DNA from: Ilex aquifolium
Taxonomy: Eukaryota; Streptophyta; Magnoliopsida; Aquifoliales; Aquifoliaceae
Length of the DNA stretch: 64,000 nt
Assembly: GCA_951799425.1 (NCBI GenBank)
Contig: OX637409.1
Span: 15,355,460-15,419,459, forward strand
Direction: 5' to 3'
Each line of letters starts with the position of its first letter. Position 1 is the stretch's first letter. The translations under genes and the position numbers were made by a program. The notes under the pieces were generated by a model, which ran no database searches, was not told where the DNA came from, and saw only the letters and a list, made by a program, of their open reading frames with translations. Below are positions 46,335 through 57,877 of the stretch, in pieces.

Positions 46335-48395
46335 TGTCACGCCCCGAATTTCCACAAACCCGGGGAGTGAGTGAAAAAGAAGAAGAAAAGTAAATGAAAG
46401 GTCATTAGGTTGGATAAATTGATTTCTCATTCATTTCCCACTTTTTCCCAAAGTTTTTCAATCCATTTTTATTCCATTGTTAGCCTATTCCTTCAAGGTT
46501 TCTAAACCCCCCTTTTGACACCACTCCCACCTATTTAAAAGGTGTTTTACACACTTAACAATTCTTTTAATTTTTCATAAAATTTCGACATAACCTCCTT
46601 TGTTTTCCAAGCCTTTTTCCCACCTAATATTCACAATTTTCATATGCATAAATATATCACAATCCACCCTCACTCGGTGGCCACAATCAATGTAAATTAA
46701 ACATACATCCCTTGTTCTCAACATACACATCTAATTGCCCCAATATACACATATGATACTCATTAAATAAAGACATCCAACATATCAATTGGGTTTACAC
46801 CCTTACACTTTAAAATGACTCAAGGTCTATAATCTATTACTTTTCCAAATTGAAAAATACAAATCATTTGGGCTTATGCCCATACATACAAAACATGCCC
46901 CAAGGGCCAAATATCCATTCAAGCCCCTTTTCTCTCCTTCCTTTAAGACTTACTCAAGTCTCAAGTACCGGGAGCCTCATCTGTAATATGATATCCCACG
47001 AATGGGTCAGCTCAACCGCTGGTATGACAAAATACTAATGCTAGGAACAAATTTAAGGCGTGGCATGTGCAAGTGTACATTTTAAATGCTACAACCCCGT
47101 AATCCCTCAATGCTATGCAATGTCAATATGCATGACACATCCATGCAACTCTATGCCACCCATGTCTCGCTTCACGGTCCGCCTCCCGTCAGCCCGCGAG
47201 TACTGTCATTGGCCAGATTTTGGGTTTTTCACCACAGGATCTACACCCTCATAATGCATAGCACCAAGTGCTCAACCCACACTATGTTCCAAGGATTCAT
47301 GTATGCCAATATGCCATGGTTTTTCTCAATGTAAATTCTATGGAACATTTCATCAAACACATGGTGTGCAACTTAAAATATGCCTCATTCATAAAGTAAA
47401 ACATAACTTCAAATTCACAACACTTTACCAACTCATGGAATAAATCATAACTCTCAAACCACAAGAGTTTCTCTACATGAATATAAGCTAGAATATGATA
47501 ATCCAACATATATGCAAGGTACACATTTATCATAGCAATAAATTGTCAAGAAACTCAAAGAACACAAAAGTACTTAAACCATTAACTCTAAGTTTTCAAA
47601 GCAACTACCAACTAAATAATTTTCTAACATCAAGTAAACACCTAAATCATTCAATCAATACATAGAAAGACAAGAAAACTTAAATCTATTCCCAACTTAG
47701 TAAAATATCATACCTAGAATGGTTTTTCTCAAACCAAGAGAGTTGTGTTCTCTTTATAGCCGAACCGATCAGTGAGAATCTAGCTCTTGTTGAGAGGAAC
47801 AACTTCTTAGAAGGAAGTCTTGCAAGAATCTTGACCTAAGATTGAGTTTTGGTGGCTTGAAGCTTGAAGAACTTAGGGTTTTTATTTTCTTTTCCTCCAA
47901 AAATGTGCACTGCTCTATCTCCCGGCCAAATACTGATATTTTTACACTAAAATGTCTGTATTTATAGTGGAGGGCAAAGGGGCAAAATGACCCTTTTGCC
48001 CTTGATGAATCCGGGACCCCGTTACACTACAACTCGTCCCGAAACGCCTCAATTCGACATTCTATTTTAACCAAAGTTCTTAAAATTATTTTAAATGAAA
48101 ATTTTCAAAAAAATATATTTTTTTTAGTGGCCGGGTTTGGCGGGTCCCACCTAGGCCACCCGGGATACCCTTTTTGTCCAATTTTGGGAACTGTTTCCGT
48201 TTACGCTCAAATTCGCACAGTAGATGTATTTTAATATTCTAAGCATGTTTCTCTTCTATGACATACTCAAATTATGCTTGTAAACATAACTTATGCTTAA
48301 ATGATGCATATGTAGTGTCCTACCGACAAATGATGCATGAATAGTGCCCTACCGGCAAAACTGAAAATTTTATCTTCAGTTTTCAGATCTCTACA
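46335..48395 (-). mobile_element. Second-level nested solo LTR
   Basis: Begins 'tgtcacgccccgaatttcc' and ends 'cagatctctaca', i.e. TG...CA. Flanks aaggt (46330-46334) and aaggc (48396-48400) match at four of five bases. The outer LTR homology stops and resumes at these borders. It resembles the solo LTR at 10189-12645 in overall plan. No coding region. Confidence 0.65.
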
Positions 48396-48477
48396 AAGGC
48401 TAAGGGGATGGCAAGAAGTATTTATAGTGGGGGAAAAACTGGCTGTTCGCGAACTAAAATTGTCTGATTTTTACAGT

Positions 48478-48640
48478 GACTACCGGTAGTTAAACTATGA
48501 CTACCGGTAGTTCGACTATTCTGGGCACTCGACTACCTGTTGACTACCGGTAGTCCGAGTACACTGGGCACTTGACTACCTGTTGACTACCGGTAGCTCG
48601 GGCACACTGGACCATTGACTACCGGTAGTCACTGCCCATA
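48478..48640. repeat. Array of CTACCGGTAG palindromes
   Basis: Five ACCGGT cores within 'gactaccggtagt' type palindromes, spaced by about 20-45 bases, with a partial tandem unit containing 'cactgggcacttgactacctgttga'-like sequence. They lie in the outer nested solo LTR, at the position corresponding to the ACCGGT array at 10474-10660. Confidence 0.88.
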
Positions 48641-49133
48641 TTTTATGCTTCAACTTCAAGTGCAGTTTTGACCCATTTAGAGGTCGAATTGGAGAATTTT
48701 CATGAGAGACACTTTTGTAGCCCTAGATGTCTAATATCTGCTTTCCAAATTTCAGATCAATTGGAGTTAGGAATAAAAACTTATGATCGAAATAGTAGAC
48801 AGTGTCCAAAATCCTTTATACCCAAATTTTCTCTAAAATGTGTTTTAACTCTAAAATACTTCCTAACTTCTAATACACCCCATATCACCTCTCCCAAGGT
48901 TTTTCGACCTTCCGGACTCAATGGAAACCTTATTTTGACCTAAATCCATTTAGAAACTTACTTAATCCCTCTTCTCAAGCTTACACACCTTCAAAACTTC
49001 AACTTCCAAATTAATTTGCATCTCTAGTTTTTTTTTATTCCTACCATCACTACACATATCCACATTTTTACAACTATTATTTAATATATATCTATATACA
49101 TATATAAACGAAAATGCGGGGTGTTACAATCAC

Positions 49134-49923
49134 TGGATTATTAGGTTAGGTTAAAAAAAAAAAAAAAAAACTCTAGACTTGAAGTCATTTGAAATGATAT
49201 GTTGATAAGATAAGTGTGATGGGTTGTTTAGTTAGGTTATGAATTAATTATTCGTTCAAATTCATGGATTAGCTAGATTAGAAGAATTGAAGAAAATTGT
49301 GATGGATATGCTTATTCTATATCATGTCGTTATGGATGATTCTAGAAGAAGGATGGTAATTTGGTTTTGGTTAATGAATAATGCTAGGCATAAATCTTTA
49401 TGCAAGTGACATTAACTATATTGAAGATAGGTATGAGATAGGATTTGTGACAAAAGACACCCAAACTCGAGTTAGACAAGCATAGAAGAACCAAGCAGTC
49501 CGGCAGACTACCTTTCACTAATTCGATCATAACTCTTTGTAGGAAAGTCCAAATGGTGTACCGTCATTTTTGTTGGAATCCTAACTCGTATATCTTCCCA
49601 ACTATATAGGCCACATATGCTATAAATACCTGAGTCAAATCAGTTTATTCTTTGAAATGGGTCAAAATCTGCGCTGTGGTATTCCTGGGATAGCCAAAAT
49701 GTCGTGCTTTTCTTCTTAGACTCTGAAGGACTTATCCTTGCACAAGATTCCTCTCTATTTAGGCTTTGATTTAGAGACACCCCCATGTTGATTGAATTAT
49801 TTTGATGGATAACGATATAAAATTTGATTACGATTTGGTGTCTTGTCAACTCTAAGTATTCTCTTATAATATTAGTATTACTTATATTTTTGGAAGTCAA
49901 GGAGATGTTATAACCCAATTTGG
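49134..49923. other. Gypsy untranslated leader or deleted gag region
   Basis: No gag start is readable. A segment near 49540-49680 ('gtccaaatggtgtaccgtca', 'tataaatacctgag') is LTR- or leader-like. Homopolymer A run at 49149-49166. Confidence 0.4.
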
Positions 49924-50340
49924 ATGTGTGGAGGTAAGGTTCACTTAGATGTTTTTAAGATGAGCAAGTGTGAGTTTTGGATGAAGGAAGTGAAGTTCCT
50001 TGGCCATGTTGTGTCCGAGCAAGGAGTAGCGGTTGATCCCGCAAAGATTGAGGCCGTGATGAAATGGGAACCACCGAAGAACGTAATGGAAGTACAGAGT
50101 TTCTTGGGGTTAGCCGGCTATTATCGTAGGTTTGTGGAAGGGTTCTCCAAGCTTGCGATGCCAATGACTCGCCTTACAAAGAAGGGGGAGAAATTTTTGT
50201 GGACTCAAGCGTGTGAACTAGCTTTTCGCACCTTGAAGGAGAAGTTGACGACGACACCTATCCTCATTATTCCGAGCAGTGGGGAAGGCTATGATGTCTA
50301 CACCGATGCTTCATTACGAGGCTTGGGATGCGTTCTAAGG
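49924..50340 (+). pseudogene. Gypsy reverse transcriptase C-terminus and RNase H start, truncated
   Basis: Reads [20 protein letters not shown] (RT thumb side), [21 protein letters not shown] (connection) and [15 protein letters not shown] (start of RNase H). The RT palm with its catalytic YxDD is absent, so the fragment begins midway through RT. At about 50340 the frame leaves RNase H and enters gag-like sequence, with no stop between. This is a recombination joint inside the element. Confidence 0.85.
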
Positions 50341-50830
50341 CAAGGAGGGCTAAACGCTTTGAACAAGATTTGAGGCCTTCCATCCGCGAGAAGCTGGTTA
50401 CACTCTGAATTCGAGAATACAAGATCTCGTGAACGTGGACGTGGACGTGGACGTGTACGTGGACGTGGACGTGGATGCGGTTGAACAAAGACTTCAGACA
50501 GTTGGAGAAGATGGAATTACTCAGACGAGAGCAGGCATGGACCCGCGCCAATGCTTTGCATGCGGAGAGTATGGGCACTTCAAACATAGATGCCCATCGT
50601 TTCCCCCAATGACCAAGCAAGCAACCGAGCAAGTACCAGCAAACAAGCCACCTCTACAAAGGCCAGCACAGCAGAGACCTCAGATAGCTCGAGGAGCGGG
50701 AGGCGTACCAGAGAGAATAGGCATGGATGCACGCCGATGTTTTGCCTGTGAGGTGTTGGACACTTCATAGATAATTGTCCATTGCTTTCTACCAAGACCA
50801 ACCAAGCAACTGGGCGAGTGAATGCAAACA
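50341..50830 (+). pseudogene. Gypsy gag C-terminal fragment with two CCHC knuckles
   Basis: After the RNase H joint the frame reads [18 protein letters not shown], typical of chromoviral gag, then stops near 50397. A hexamer run (cgtgga)n at 50432-50470 reads as RGRGRG in one frame. A first intact knuckle CFACGEYGHFKHRC follows at 50552-50593. A second, CFACEV, at 50741 is broken by a one-base change before its His and Cys. In an intact element this region would precede protease and RT, not follow RNase H. Confidence 0.8.
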
Positions 50831-50899
50831 GGCCACCGCTACGACAGCCACTACCACCACAGAGACCGTTACAAACTCAAGCCCCCGGCAGCGCCAATC

Positions 50900-51248
50900 A
50901 AGGAAGGGTTTTTTTTCTTTGACTCAACCGGAGGAAAATGCCTCCAACGCCATGGTGGAAGGTATTGATTTTCTCTACAATTTTTGGGCCCAAATTATAT
51001 TGGATTCCTATGCGACTTATTCTTTTCTACGTACTGTGTACGCTATGAAATTGGGATTGGATTTCGAGGAAATAGAAATTACTGCATATGTTAACTTGCC
51101 TACGGGAAAACAAAGGGATACCAGTAGGGTTTATTTATATGTAATCTTTGACTCTAATTTATATCTACTTGCTAGGGAATCATCATGTCTTGCCATTCTG
51201 GATAATACTACCTTGTTCCAAAATATATTATGGTTGGGTAAACCCTAA
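50900..51248 (+). pseudogene. Gypsy aspartic protease remnant
   Basis: FFSLTQPEENASNAMVEG leads into ILDSYATYSFL, where the active-site DSG is changed to DSY, so the enzyme is dead. It ends at 51248, where an LTR-like segment begins. Confidence 0.75.
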
Positions 51249-52140
51249 ATCTTTTCTTATGCCTTCAAACCCTAGTTTACAAAGGAGATGTGTTTTTCTC
51301 TTGATTTCTCCTTTGCTCTTGATTCCCGAACTTAAATATTATTTGTTCTAAGCTAGGTTATGGGTGGGTGACCACCAAATCCTTTTGGTATGCCCTTGAA
51401 ATCCTAGTTTTCAAGGGAGAGGTGTTTTCTCTTTATCTTGCCTTTGTCATTGATTTCAAACCTTGATAGTCGTTTGTTATCGATTCCAATATATGATTGT
51501 TACTTTATCTCTGATTCCAAGCTTGATATCCGTTGTTATTGATCTCGAGACTTGATTGTTTCCTTGTCCTTAATTTCCTAAGCTTAATGATCCATTTGTT
51601 CTTGGTATCTAAATTTGATATTCGTTGTTATTGATTCTACCCTTGTGATTCAATTATTTTCGATATTCAATACTTGATATTTATTGGTTATTGATTTCAA
51701 GATTTGACATTCAATTGTTCTTGACTTCAATACTTGATATTCCTTCGTTCTCGGTTCCAAAACTTGATATTCGTTTATTATTGATTTCAATAATTGATTA
51801 CTCTTTGTTTTTGAGTTCGAAACTTGAGACTTATTAGTTCCTGATTACAAAGTTTGATATGTCTTTGTTATTGACTCCAAGATTCGATTGTTACTTTGTT
51901 CTTGATTTCAAGACTTGATTGTTTCTTATTTTGATTCCAAAGCTTGATATGAGTTTGTTATGGAATTCGAGACTTGATTGTTCCTTTATTTTGGATTCCA
52001 AAAAACTTGAGATTCGTTTGTTATTAATTTCAAACCTTGCTTGTTCTTTTGTTCTTGATTTCCAAGCTTGATAGCCATTTATTCTTGATTCCAAAGCTTG
52101 ATTATTTATTTGCTCATGAATTCAAAACTCTAGTGATTGG
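51249..52140. repeat. LTR-derived degenerate minisatellite inside the gypsy element
   Basis: Roughly 20 imperfect copies of 'ttgattccaaacttgatat' plus 'tcgtttgttat', with a period near 35-45 bases. The first 200 bases resemble the LTR segment at 53757-53830 ('caaaccctaggtttcaagag', 'tttgatttctcctatgttct'). This suggests an LTR piece was inserted and then amplified. It replaces most of pol between protease and the integrase C-terminus. Confidence 0.7.
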
Positions 52141-52333
52141 TAGTGACCACTAAAATGGTATTTTCGATGATATTATGTTAATTTTTCTTAAATTATTTCG
52201 TTGAAAAAAAAAAAAATGTATATGGATTTGGAAGCTAAAATGGGAGGACAAGTCTGGTTAGGTTTCAACTGTAACCTTTGGTGGATTGTAATTTATATCA
52301 GAGTGCACAATGAACTAACGGAGTAAGGACTAC

Positions 52334-52864
52334 AATGGGGAAACTACGGAGAAGATTCAACTCATCCAAGAGAGGCTAGGCACGGCGCAAAGTAGATAGA
52401 AGAGCTATGCGGACCACAGACGAAGATCCTTGGAATTCAAAGTGGGAGATTACATGTTTCCCAAGGTGTCACACAAGAAGGGCGTGTTTCGATTCGGCAA
52501 GAAGGAGAAGTTAGCGCCAAGATATACCAGACCGTTTGAAGTGATCAAAGCGGTAGGCAATGCGGCGTATCAACTTCGACTACCAGCCCAGCTATCTGGA
52601 GTACATGGCGTGTTTCACGTGTCGATGTTGAGGACGTGTCACTCGGATGCAACTCCAGTCGTGAACTTGGAGGAGATTGAAATTCAAGACGGAGCAACCT
52701 ACGAAGAACAACCGGTAGAAATTCTCGACGCCAAGGAAAAAGTGCTTCGCAACAAAGTTATCAGATTGGTAAAGGTTTGGTGGCAACACCATGGAGTGGA
52801 GGAAGCTACATGGGAACCGGAGCAAGAAATGCGGGAGAAGTATCCATATTTGTTCGCTACTTGA
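52334..52864 (+). pseudogene. Gypsy integrase C-terminus with chromodomain
   Basis: Begins ETTEKIQLIQERL, passes a CAG to TAG stop at about 52394, then FKVGDYMFPKVSHKKGV, FGKKEKLAPRYTRPFEV (GPF/Y-type module) and FHVSMLRTCHSD. The C-terminal chromodomain (VKVWWQHHGVEEATWEPE) directs insertion to chromatin in this lineage. The frame ends at 52862-52864, just before the polypurine tract. The zinc-binding and catalytic core parts of integrase are missing. Confidence 0.88.
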
Positions 52865-52905
52865 GGTAAGTTTCGAGGACGAAACTTTCTTTAAGGGGGG
52901 TGGAT

Positions 52906-55146
52906 TGTAACATCCTGCATTTTCTTTTATATATGTATATAGATATATAGTAAATATTTGTTGAAAAAATGTGGATATGTGTAGTGATGTGTGTTTGAAA
53001 TTGGTAGATTGGAAAAGTAGAGATTTAAAATGTTAGTGGAAATAATAGTTGAAATTTGGTTTTTAATAAGTGAAAATAGGAAATTTTAGGTCCTTGAACT
53101 TGTATTAAATAAGTTTGGTGTAGAAATATGTGTTGGAGAGGTTTGGGATGGATTTGGTTGGCTTAGGAATGGATTGGAAATGGAAAAAAAAAAAAAGGGA
53201 ATGAAACAGGCTATGAACAGTGCACTGGCTGCAACTTCAAGTGCGATTTCTACATTGATGCAGTCAATATCTCTCAAAACTCAAAACCTGAAAGTTGTAG
53301 AGCTCTTTCTTATCATTCCATAGCATCTTGAATCATCTCAATCGGAGCTCGGATGAGAGAGTTATGCCCATTCTACGAAGACTGGTCTGGTGTTTGCCGA
53401 AACAGTAAAAACAATCGGGATTTTTGTGTTTTAAAACACCATTTTAAGCCCCATTTGTCCCATTCTTCCATTCCACTCTCACCACAAACCTCTTAGAGCC
53501 CTAGGAGAAGATAAAGGGAAGAAGAAAAGGGAGAAAGAGAGTCTCTAAAGCTTGGGCTTTGGTTTGAAATTCTTGATTTCAAGGTAGGGGATTTTCTCTC
53601 AATCTCTCACATTGAGGCTAGGGTTATTATATATGTATGTTTTCACTCTCATTCTTATATATATGGTATGAAATACTTGATTCTTGACATTCTTGCAAAG
53701 ATTATCATGTTTTAAACAAATCTATGGTGGAATAACCATTAAATCCCTTTTTCTCATCTTCAAACCCTAGGTTTCAAGAGAAATGGGTTTTTCTTTTGAT
53801 TTCTCCTATGTTCTTGATTTCAAAACTTTAGTGTTGAATATTGTATAACAAAATGATATAGATTACGATCTCTTGCATATTTTCTTGGATTATTCGATTA
53901 TATGACAAATGTGAAAAATTGGGGATTTTACTATATTTGGGAAATTGTTGTGAATTGTGAATATTCTTGGTTTCCTCATTGTATGGTTGTTGTGATGGAC
54001 TTGGATTACCTTCGAGAGATTCCGTAGAGTGTTAGAGGTTAGTCTATCCCAGTGGGGGTGAGATGGTTGCCTAATGCTCGTAGTGGATCGTTGTTGTGAC
54101 CGCGATCACTATTGTTCACATATATATTGAGGAAAAGGGTTAGTATACTAGACACCTTGGGAGGATTTCGTCAATGTCGTAGGAGACGGTACACGCCCTT
54201 CCTAAAGAGATTTGTGATTGTTGGTTGGAATTGGTGGACTAGGTATGATCGTTGGGTAGATTCACGGGAAGCAATCAACATACATGGTACGGGGATGAAC
54301 CAAAAATACATGGAATCAGGAGTTGGGTCGTTCTTGCCGATGCATTGGTATGGGACAATGCATGGGGAGAAGTCCTTCTTAAGTAGCTTAAATTGGAATT
54401 TTGTTTATCGATGCTAAACTCACTTTATTCTTTTAATTGATTATTGCTACTGTTTAAACTTGAGATCTCTTTTAAAATGTCACTGTTTTCATTCCAAATC
54501 TATATATATATGTTAGTTGTGAAATGAGACCGACCGTTTTTTATGTTTTCCAAACCTTGTTTGAGTTGAGAGGATTTTGCTACAGAGCTTCGTGCTCACC
54601 TCCTACAAATAACATTTTCAGATTTCACACTTGAGGAGGAGCTAGGAGCCGAGGAGCCCGCCCATTGGGAGACTCCGCTTGACGGGAGTGTGGATCCCGA
54701 GGTGGACGCTTAGAGCGACACTTTTATTTTGTTCTAGACTAGATTATGCTTAGAATATCCTTTTGAAGTCTAGTTCCTTTTTGTTATTTCCGCTGCGTTA
54801 TATTATTACATTTTGGAGATGTAAAGGCCAAGATTGGGCCTATTCTTTTGGGATGATAGTGTGGATATGATATATGGTGAATGAAAGTTTATTTTATGAT
54901 GGATAAATGGACCCGGTGTGGTCAATAGTTATGCATATGTGGACCCGGTGTGGTCAATTGTAATATAATTGTACAGGTTGTGTTTTGGGTAGAGCTCCCC
55001 GTACCAAGGAGACTTTGTCCAAATTTTGTTAAAATATGAATGGTTGATGAATGAAACTTTCGTCGTGATGGATTTACTTAGTGCTCTCATGCGGTGAATG
55101 GTTTTTAGAATGTAATGTCACCCAAGGGGGTTTTTGGGGCGTTACA
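52906..55146 (+). repeat. 3' LTR of the gypsy element
   Basis: 2241 bp, a near-copy of 42444-44698 in direct orientation, followed by the AGGGT target duplication at 55147-55151. Confidence 0.95.
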
Positions 55147-55151
55147 AGGGT

Positions 55152-56011
55152 AGAATAGGAAATCGGAAATTTTGTAGGTATTCTGCATTCCTACCCGAAT
55201 TTTTGCGGAATACCAAAAGATCTTCTATTTGTCTATCCGATTCTTTCGGGTAGCAGATTAGTAAGGTCGGGTAATGTAGAGTAGGATTAGAATTTGCAAA
55301 TAATCGAAAATTTGAATACCCCTAGTTGTAGCGAAGTCTTCTCTTTGTAAAGAACAAATTAGTTTGAAGGTTTACACTATTACAATTGAAAATTTGTAAG
55401 TTCTCTCCTCTCTGACATTTTTATATAAAATTGGGATTTGGATCTTGTTATATTAACTGGATTGCTATATTTAGAATTTACCCATTATGGATTATGTTTT
55501 GGATCAAACTATTTTGATTGATTAGGCTTGAATAAGTATGGATTACATTGTGGATTCAGTTAATTCATTTGATTGAACTTAAGTAATTTGATTGTGATAG
55601 ATTACATTATTCCTATATCTACGTTTGGTTTATAACATTTGTGATGGATTTAAGTTTTCCTAAAGTTTTTTTTTTTTTTTTTAAAGTTGTGTGATTTTTG
55701 TTATTTGTTAAACAATTGGCATGAAACTTTACTTATAAAAGACTATTGCTAAATAATATTTTGTGAAAATAAGGCGTTATGGTTTTAAGTTGTTAATGAA
55801 TTAATAGATTGCCCCCACTACGAAATTATCCTGTCTCCGCCCTTGATTTTGTCTTATATATTTTTCTATATTTTATTCGATTATCTTAATTCTATATTCA
55901 GCAATATTACATCTACTTACTTTTTACAAATATGCGTCACAAGATGGAATATGATTCAAACCTGGGACAATGAGTTTCTCGTGGCAAGGGGTGGCATCCA
56001 TTTGTAAATTA
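55152..56011. other. Right flank of the gypsy element
   Basis: The first 170 bases continue the repeat-like host sequence seen at 42100-42443. The rest is AT-rich with no recognised gene. Confidence 0.35.
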
Positions 56012-57876
56012 CTAGTTGATGCACGCGTGCATTGCATGTAAACTATACTTATAATTTTGATTTAATTTCTAATTCCCATTTTTGGTGCATATGAGAGTGG
56101 AGTGGCTATTCCATATTTGACATTGGTAAATATGCTTAAAAAGATTCACGATATAAATAAATGTTATGTTAATTCTGAAATTTCTGTAAACCTATCACCA
56201 AGTTTTGTTTTTATGAAATGTTAGAATGTCGTCGCCCTCAGTGAAATAGAAGTGAATCTTAAAATCTGAATTTTTTGATGTACTTAGAATGATCCTGTAA
56301 TTTACTTTATAATTTAGTAAAGAAATAATATTTTGATATCTTTCATAGACATACGGATTTTAGAACGAACAATTTCGATTGGAAAATGATAAATTGTGGA
56401 CTATTACACTAGGAAATCAAATTTCACAGCAAGATAAGCAACATTTTAACGATCAAGAGGCAAAGATTCTAGTAATTGAAGAAAGCTAAAAATAGGTTGA
56501 AATATGTTAAACTTCCAAAACCAAACACTTACTTTGCACATCCAACTTCACATCATCACACACAACAATGGAGACTTTGGTTTTAATCCCCACAAAACCG
56601 CATAAATGCCACCCAAAAATACCATAGCCCAAAGACGAAAAACAGTGAAATTGCGTTCACATTCTCACTTCAAATTGCAGCAATGTGTAGCATAGTAATT
56701 GATCTCTCCTCATTAGACACCAGCATTGTATAACTGGATTGACAAATTTAAAGCCTTGAAAAAGTTAAAAATAAAAAAGATAGAACAAAGTTAAAAGTCA
56801 ATCGATCATATAAAACGTTGCATTTTGAATTCATAAGAGATAGAGATCAGTCAGCGGTGTCACACTCCTCCTAAGGTTGCCACTACAACCATTCACAATG
56901 CAACTAAATGCCTATATACAGATTAATTGGTGCACACCAATACTCCACATATTAACAGATACGAAATATGCTTTTCATTTGTAATAAATCAGAACTGATT
57001 ACCAAGATACTTAAAAAATAATAAAATCACAATAAAAAAATCAGCTAATCATATCAGATTTTGCATAAAAAATTCTTACATGATCTATACAGATTAATGG
57101 GTTGTCTCAACGCAAATGGAGAGAGCCTTAACTCGGTAGAAAAAGCTACATTTTGACTACATGAACCATTTTGAAGAGCTATGACACATGAACAAATCAC
57201 AAAATTGGAATTTGAAACTGACATATTATTGCAGAATAAATTACCAATACTAATAGTAGTCAACCCGCCGTTGCAGCCAATATTGAGATGATCCTTGCTT
57301 TCAAACAAATGCTTCTCAATGCCTTTAATCTCAAATTGAAATGAGCAAAAACTTATTACTTCAGAGGAAGTTGTAATATCTAAGCAGATGTCTTCTCTTA
57401 TTTTTCATTCAGATCCATGTGGTATATCCCACGTGGCCTTCTCACCAAGACTCGAAGGTTTCAGTCTTCACCAAATTGAAATCTTGTATCTGCTGGCTTT
57501 CTATCTTTTGGACTACCTTCATCTTCAACTCTAGCCCGTTAATGCTACCATGGTAAAAAAAAGGGGGGACCAGATTCTGCTCATATAGCATTAGATACAT
57601 ATTTATTCTTAGAATTTGAATAGTGTAGACGTTAATTCCTTATCAGTGGTTTGTAGTAGTAGTAGGAATATGAAATCTGATATAGTTAACTCACATATTT
57701 AATGTAGATTTATTATAGTATATATTTTAGATAAATGGTAGAATTAATAATACTTAATTTAAAGGAGATGAAAGGACATGAAGGACATAATGGACTTTAT
57801 AATGACAACTAAGGGCGAATATGGAAGTCAAAAAAATTTCAAGTTAACTGCCTTTTAAGAGTAGTACATATATAGA
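56012..57876 (-). mobile_element. Second non-autonomous Helitron of the same family, minus strand
   Basis: On the minus strand it starts TCTATATATGTACTACTCTT (from 57876) and ends with ATGCAATGCACGCGTGCATCAACTAG (segment 56037-56012 reversed), closely like the Helitron at 10047-15947. Host bases A (56011) and T (57877) flank it. The 3' hairpin is partly decayed. It has no Rep/helicase. The interior may include a captured exon fragment near 57400-57560. Confidence 0.72.
57465..57560 (-). pseudogene. Possible captured exon fragment in the Helitron
   Basis: A short minus-strand frame reads LELKMKVVQKIESQQIQDF and ends at a TGA near 57456, with no stop for about 30 codons in otherwise stop-rich DNA. 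Family not recognised; it may be chance. Confidence 0.2.
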
Positions 57877-57877
57877 T

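Larger units (their letters stand above)
44761..49128 (-). mobile_element. Nested solo LTR of a related gypsy element, reverse orientation
   Basis: Begins 'tgtaacgccccaaaacac' and ends 'atgcggggtgttaca', the inverse of the surrounding element's LTR ends. Perfect ATCAC duplications lie at 44756-44760 and 49129-49133. It aligns in inverse order to the flanking LTR but is clearly diverged, so it comes from a different subfamily. It lacks coding sequence and is interrupted by another LTR at 46335-48395. Without that insert it is about 2.3 kb, a normal LTR length. Confidence 0.88.
42444..55146 (+). mobile_element. Ty3/gypsy chromovirus (Tekay/Del-like), rearranged, with nested LTRs
   Basis: LTRs are 42444-44698 and 52906-55146, both TGTAACA...GCGTTACA, with a perfect 5-bp target duplication AGGGT (42439-42443 and 55147-55151). 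A primer binding site 'tttggtatcagaac' for initiator tRNA-Met starts at 44701. A polypurine tract 'aaggggggtgga' lies at 52893-52904, preceded by 'aagtttcgaggacgaaac', a motif common before the 3' LTR in this lineage. A C-terminal chromodomain supports a Tekay-like chromovirus. The LTRs differ at few sites and by one short deletion, so insertion is recent. The interior is scrambled and defective, so movement would have needed proteins from another copy. Confidence 0.93.

Noticed and set aside
50429-50500. VDVDVDVYVDVDVD frame
   Set aside because: It is the wrong frame of the gag hexamer repeat, where another frame gives the expected Arg-Gly run.
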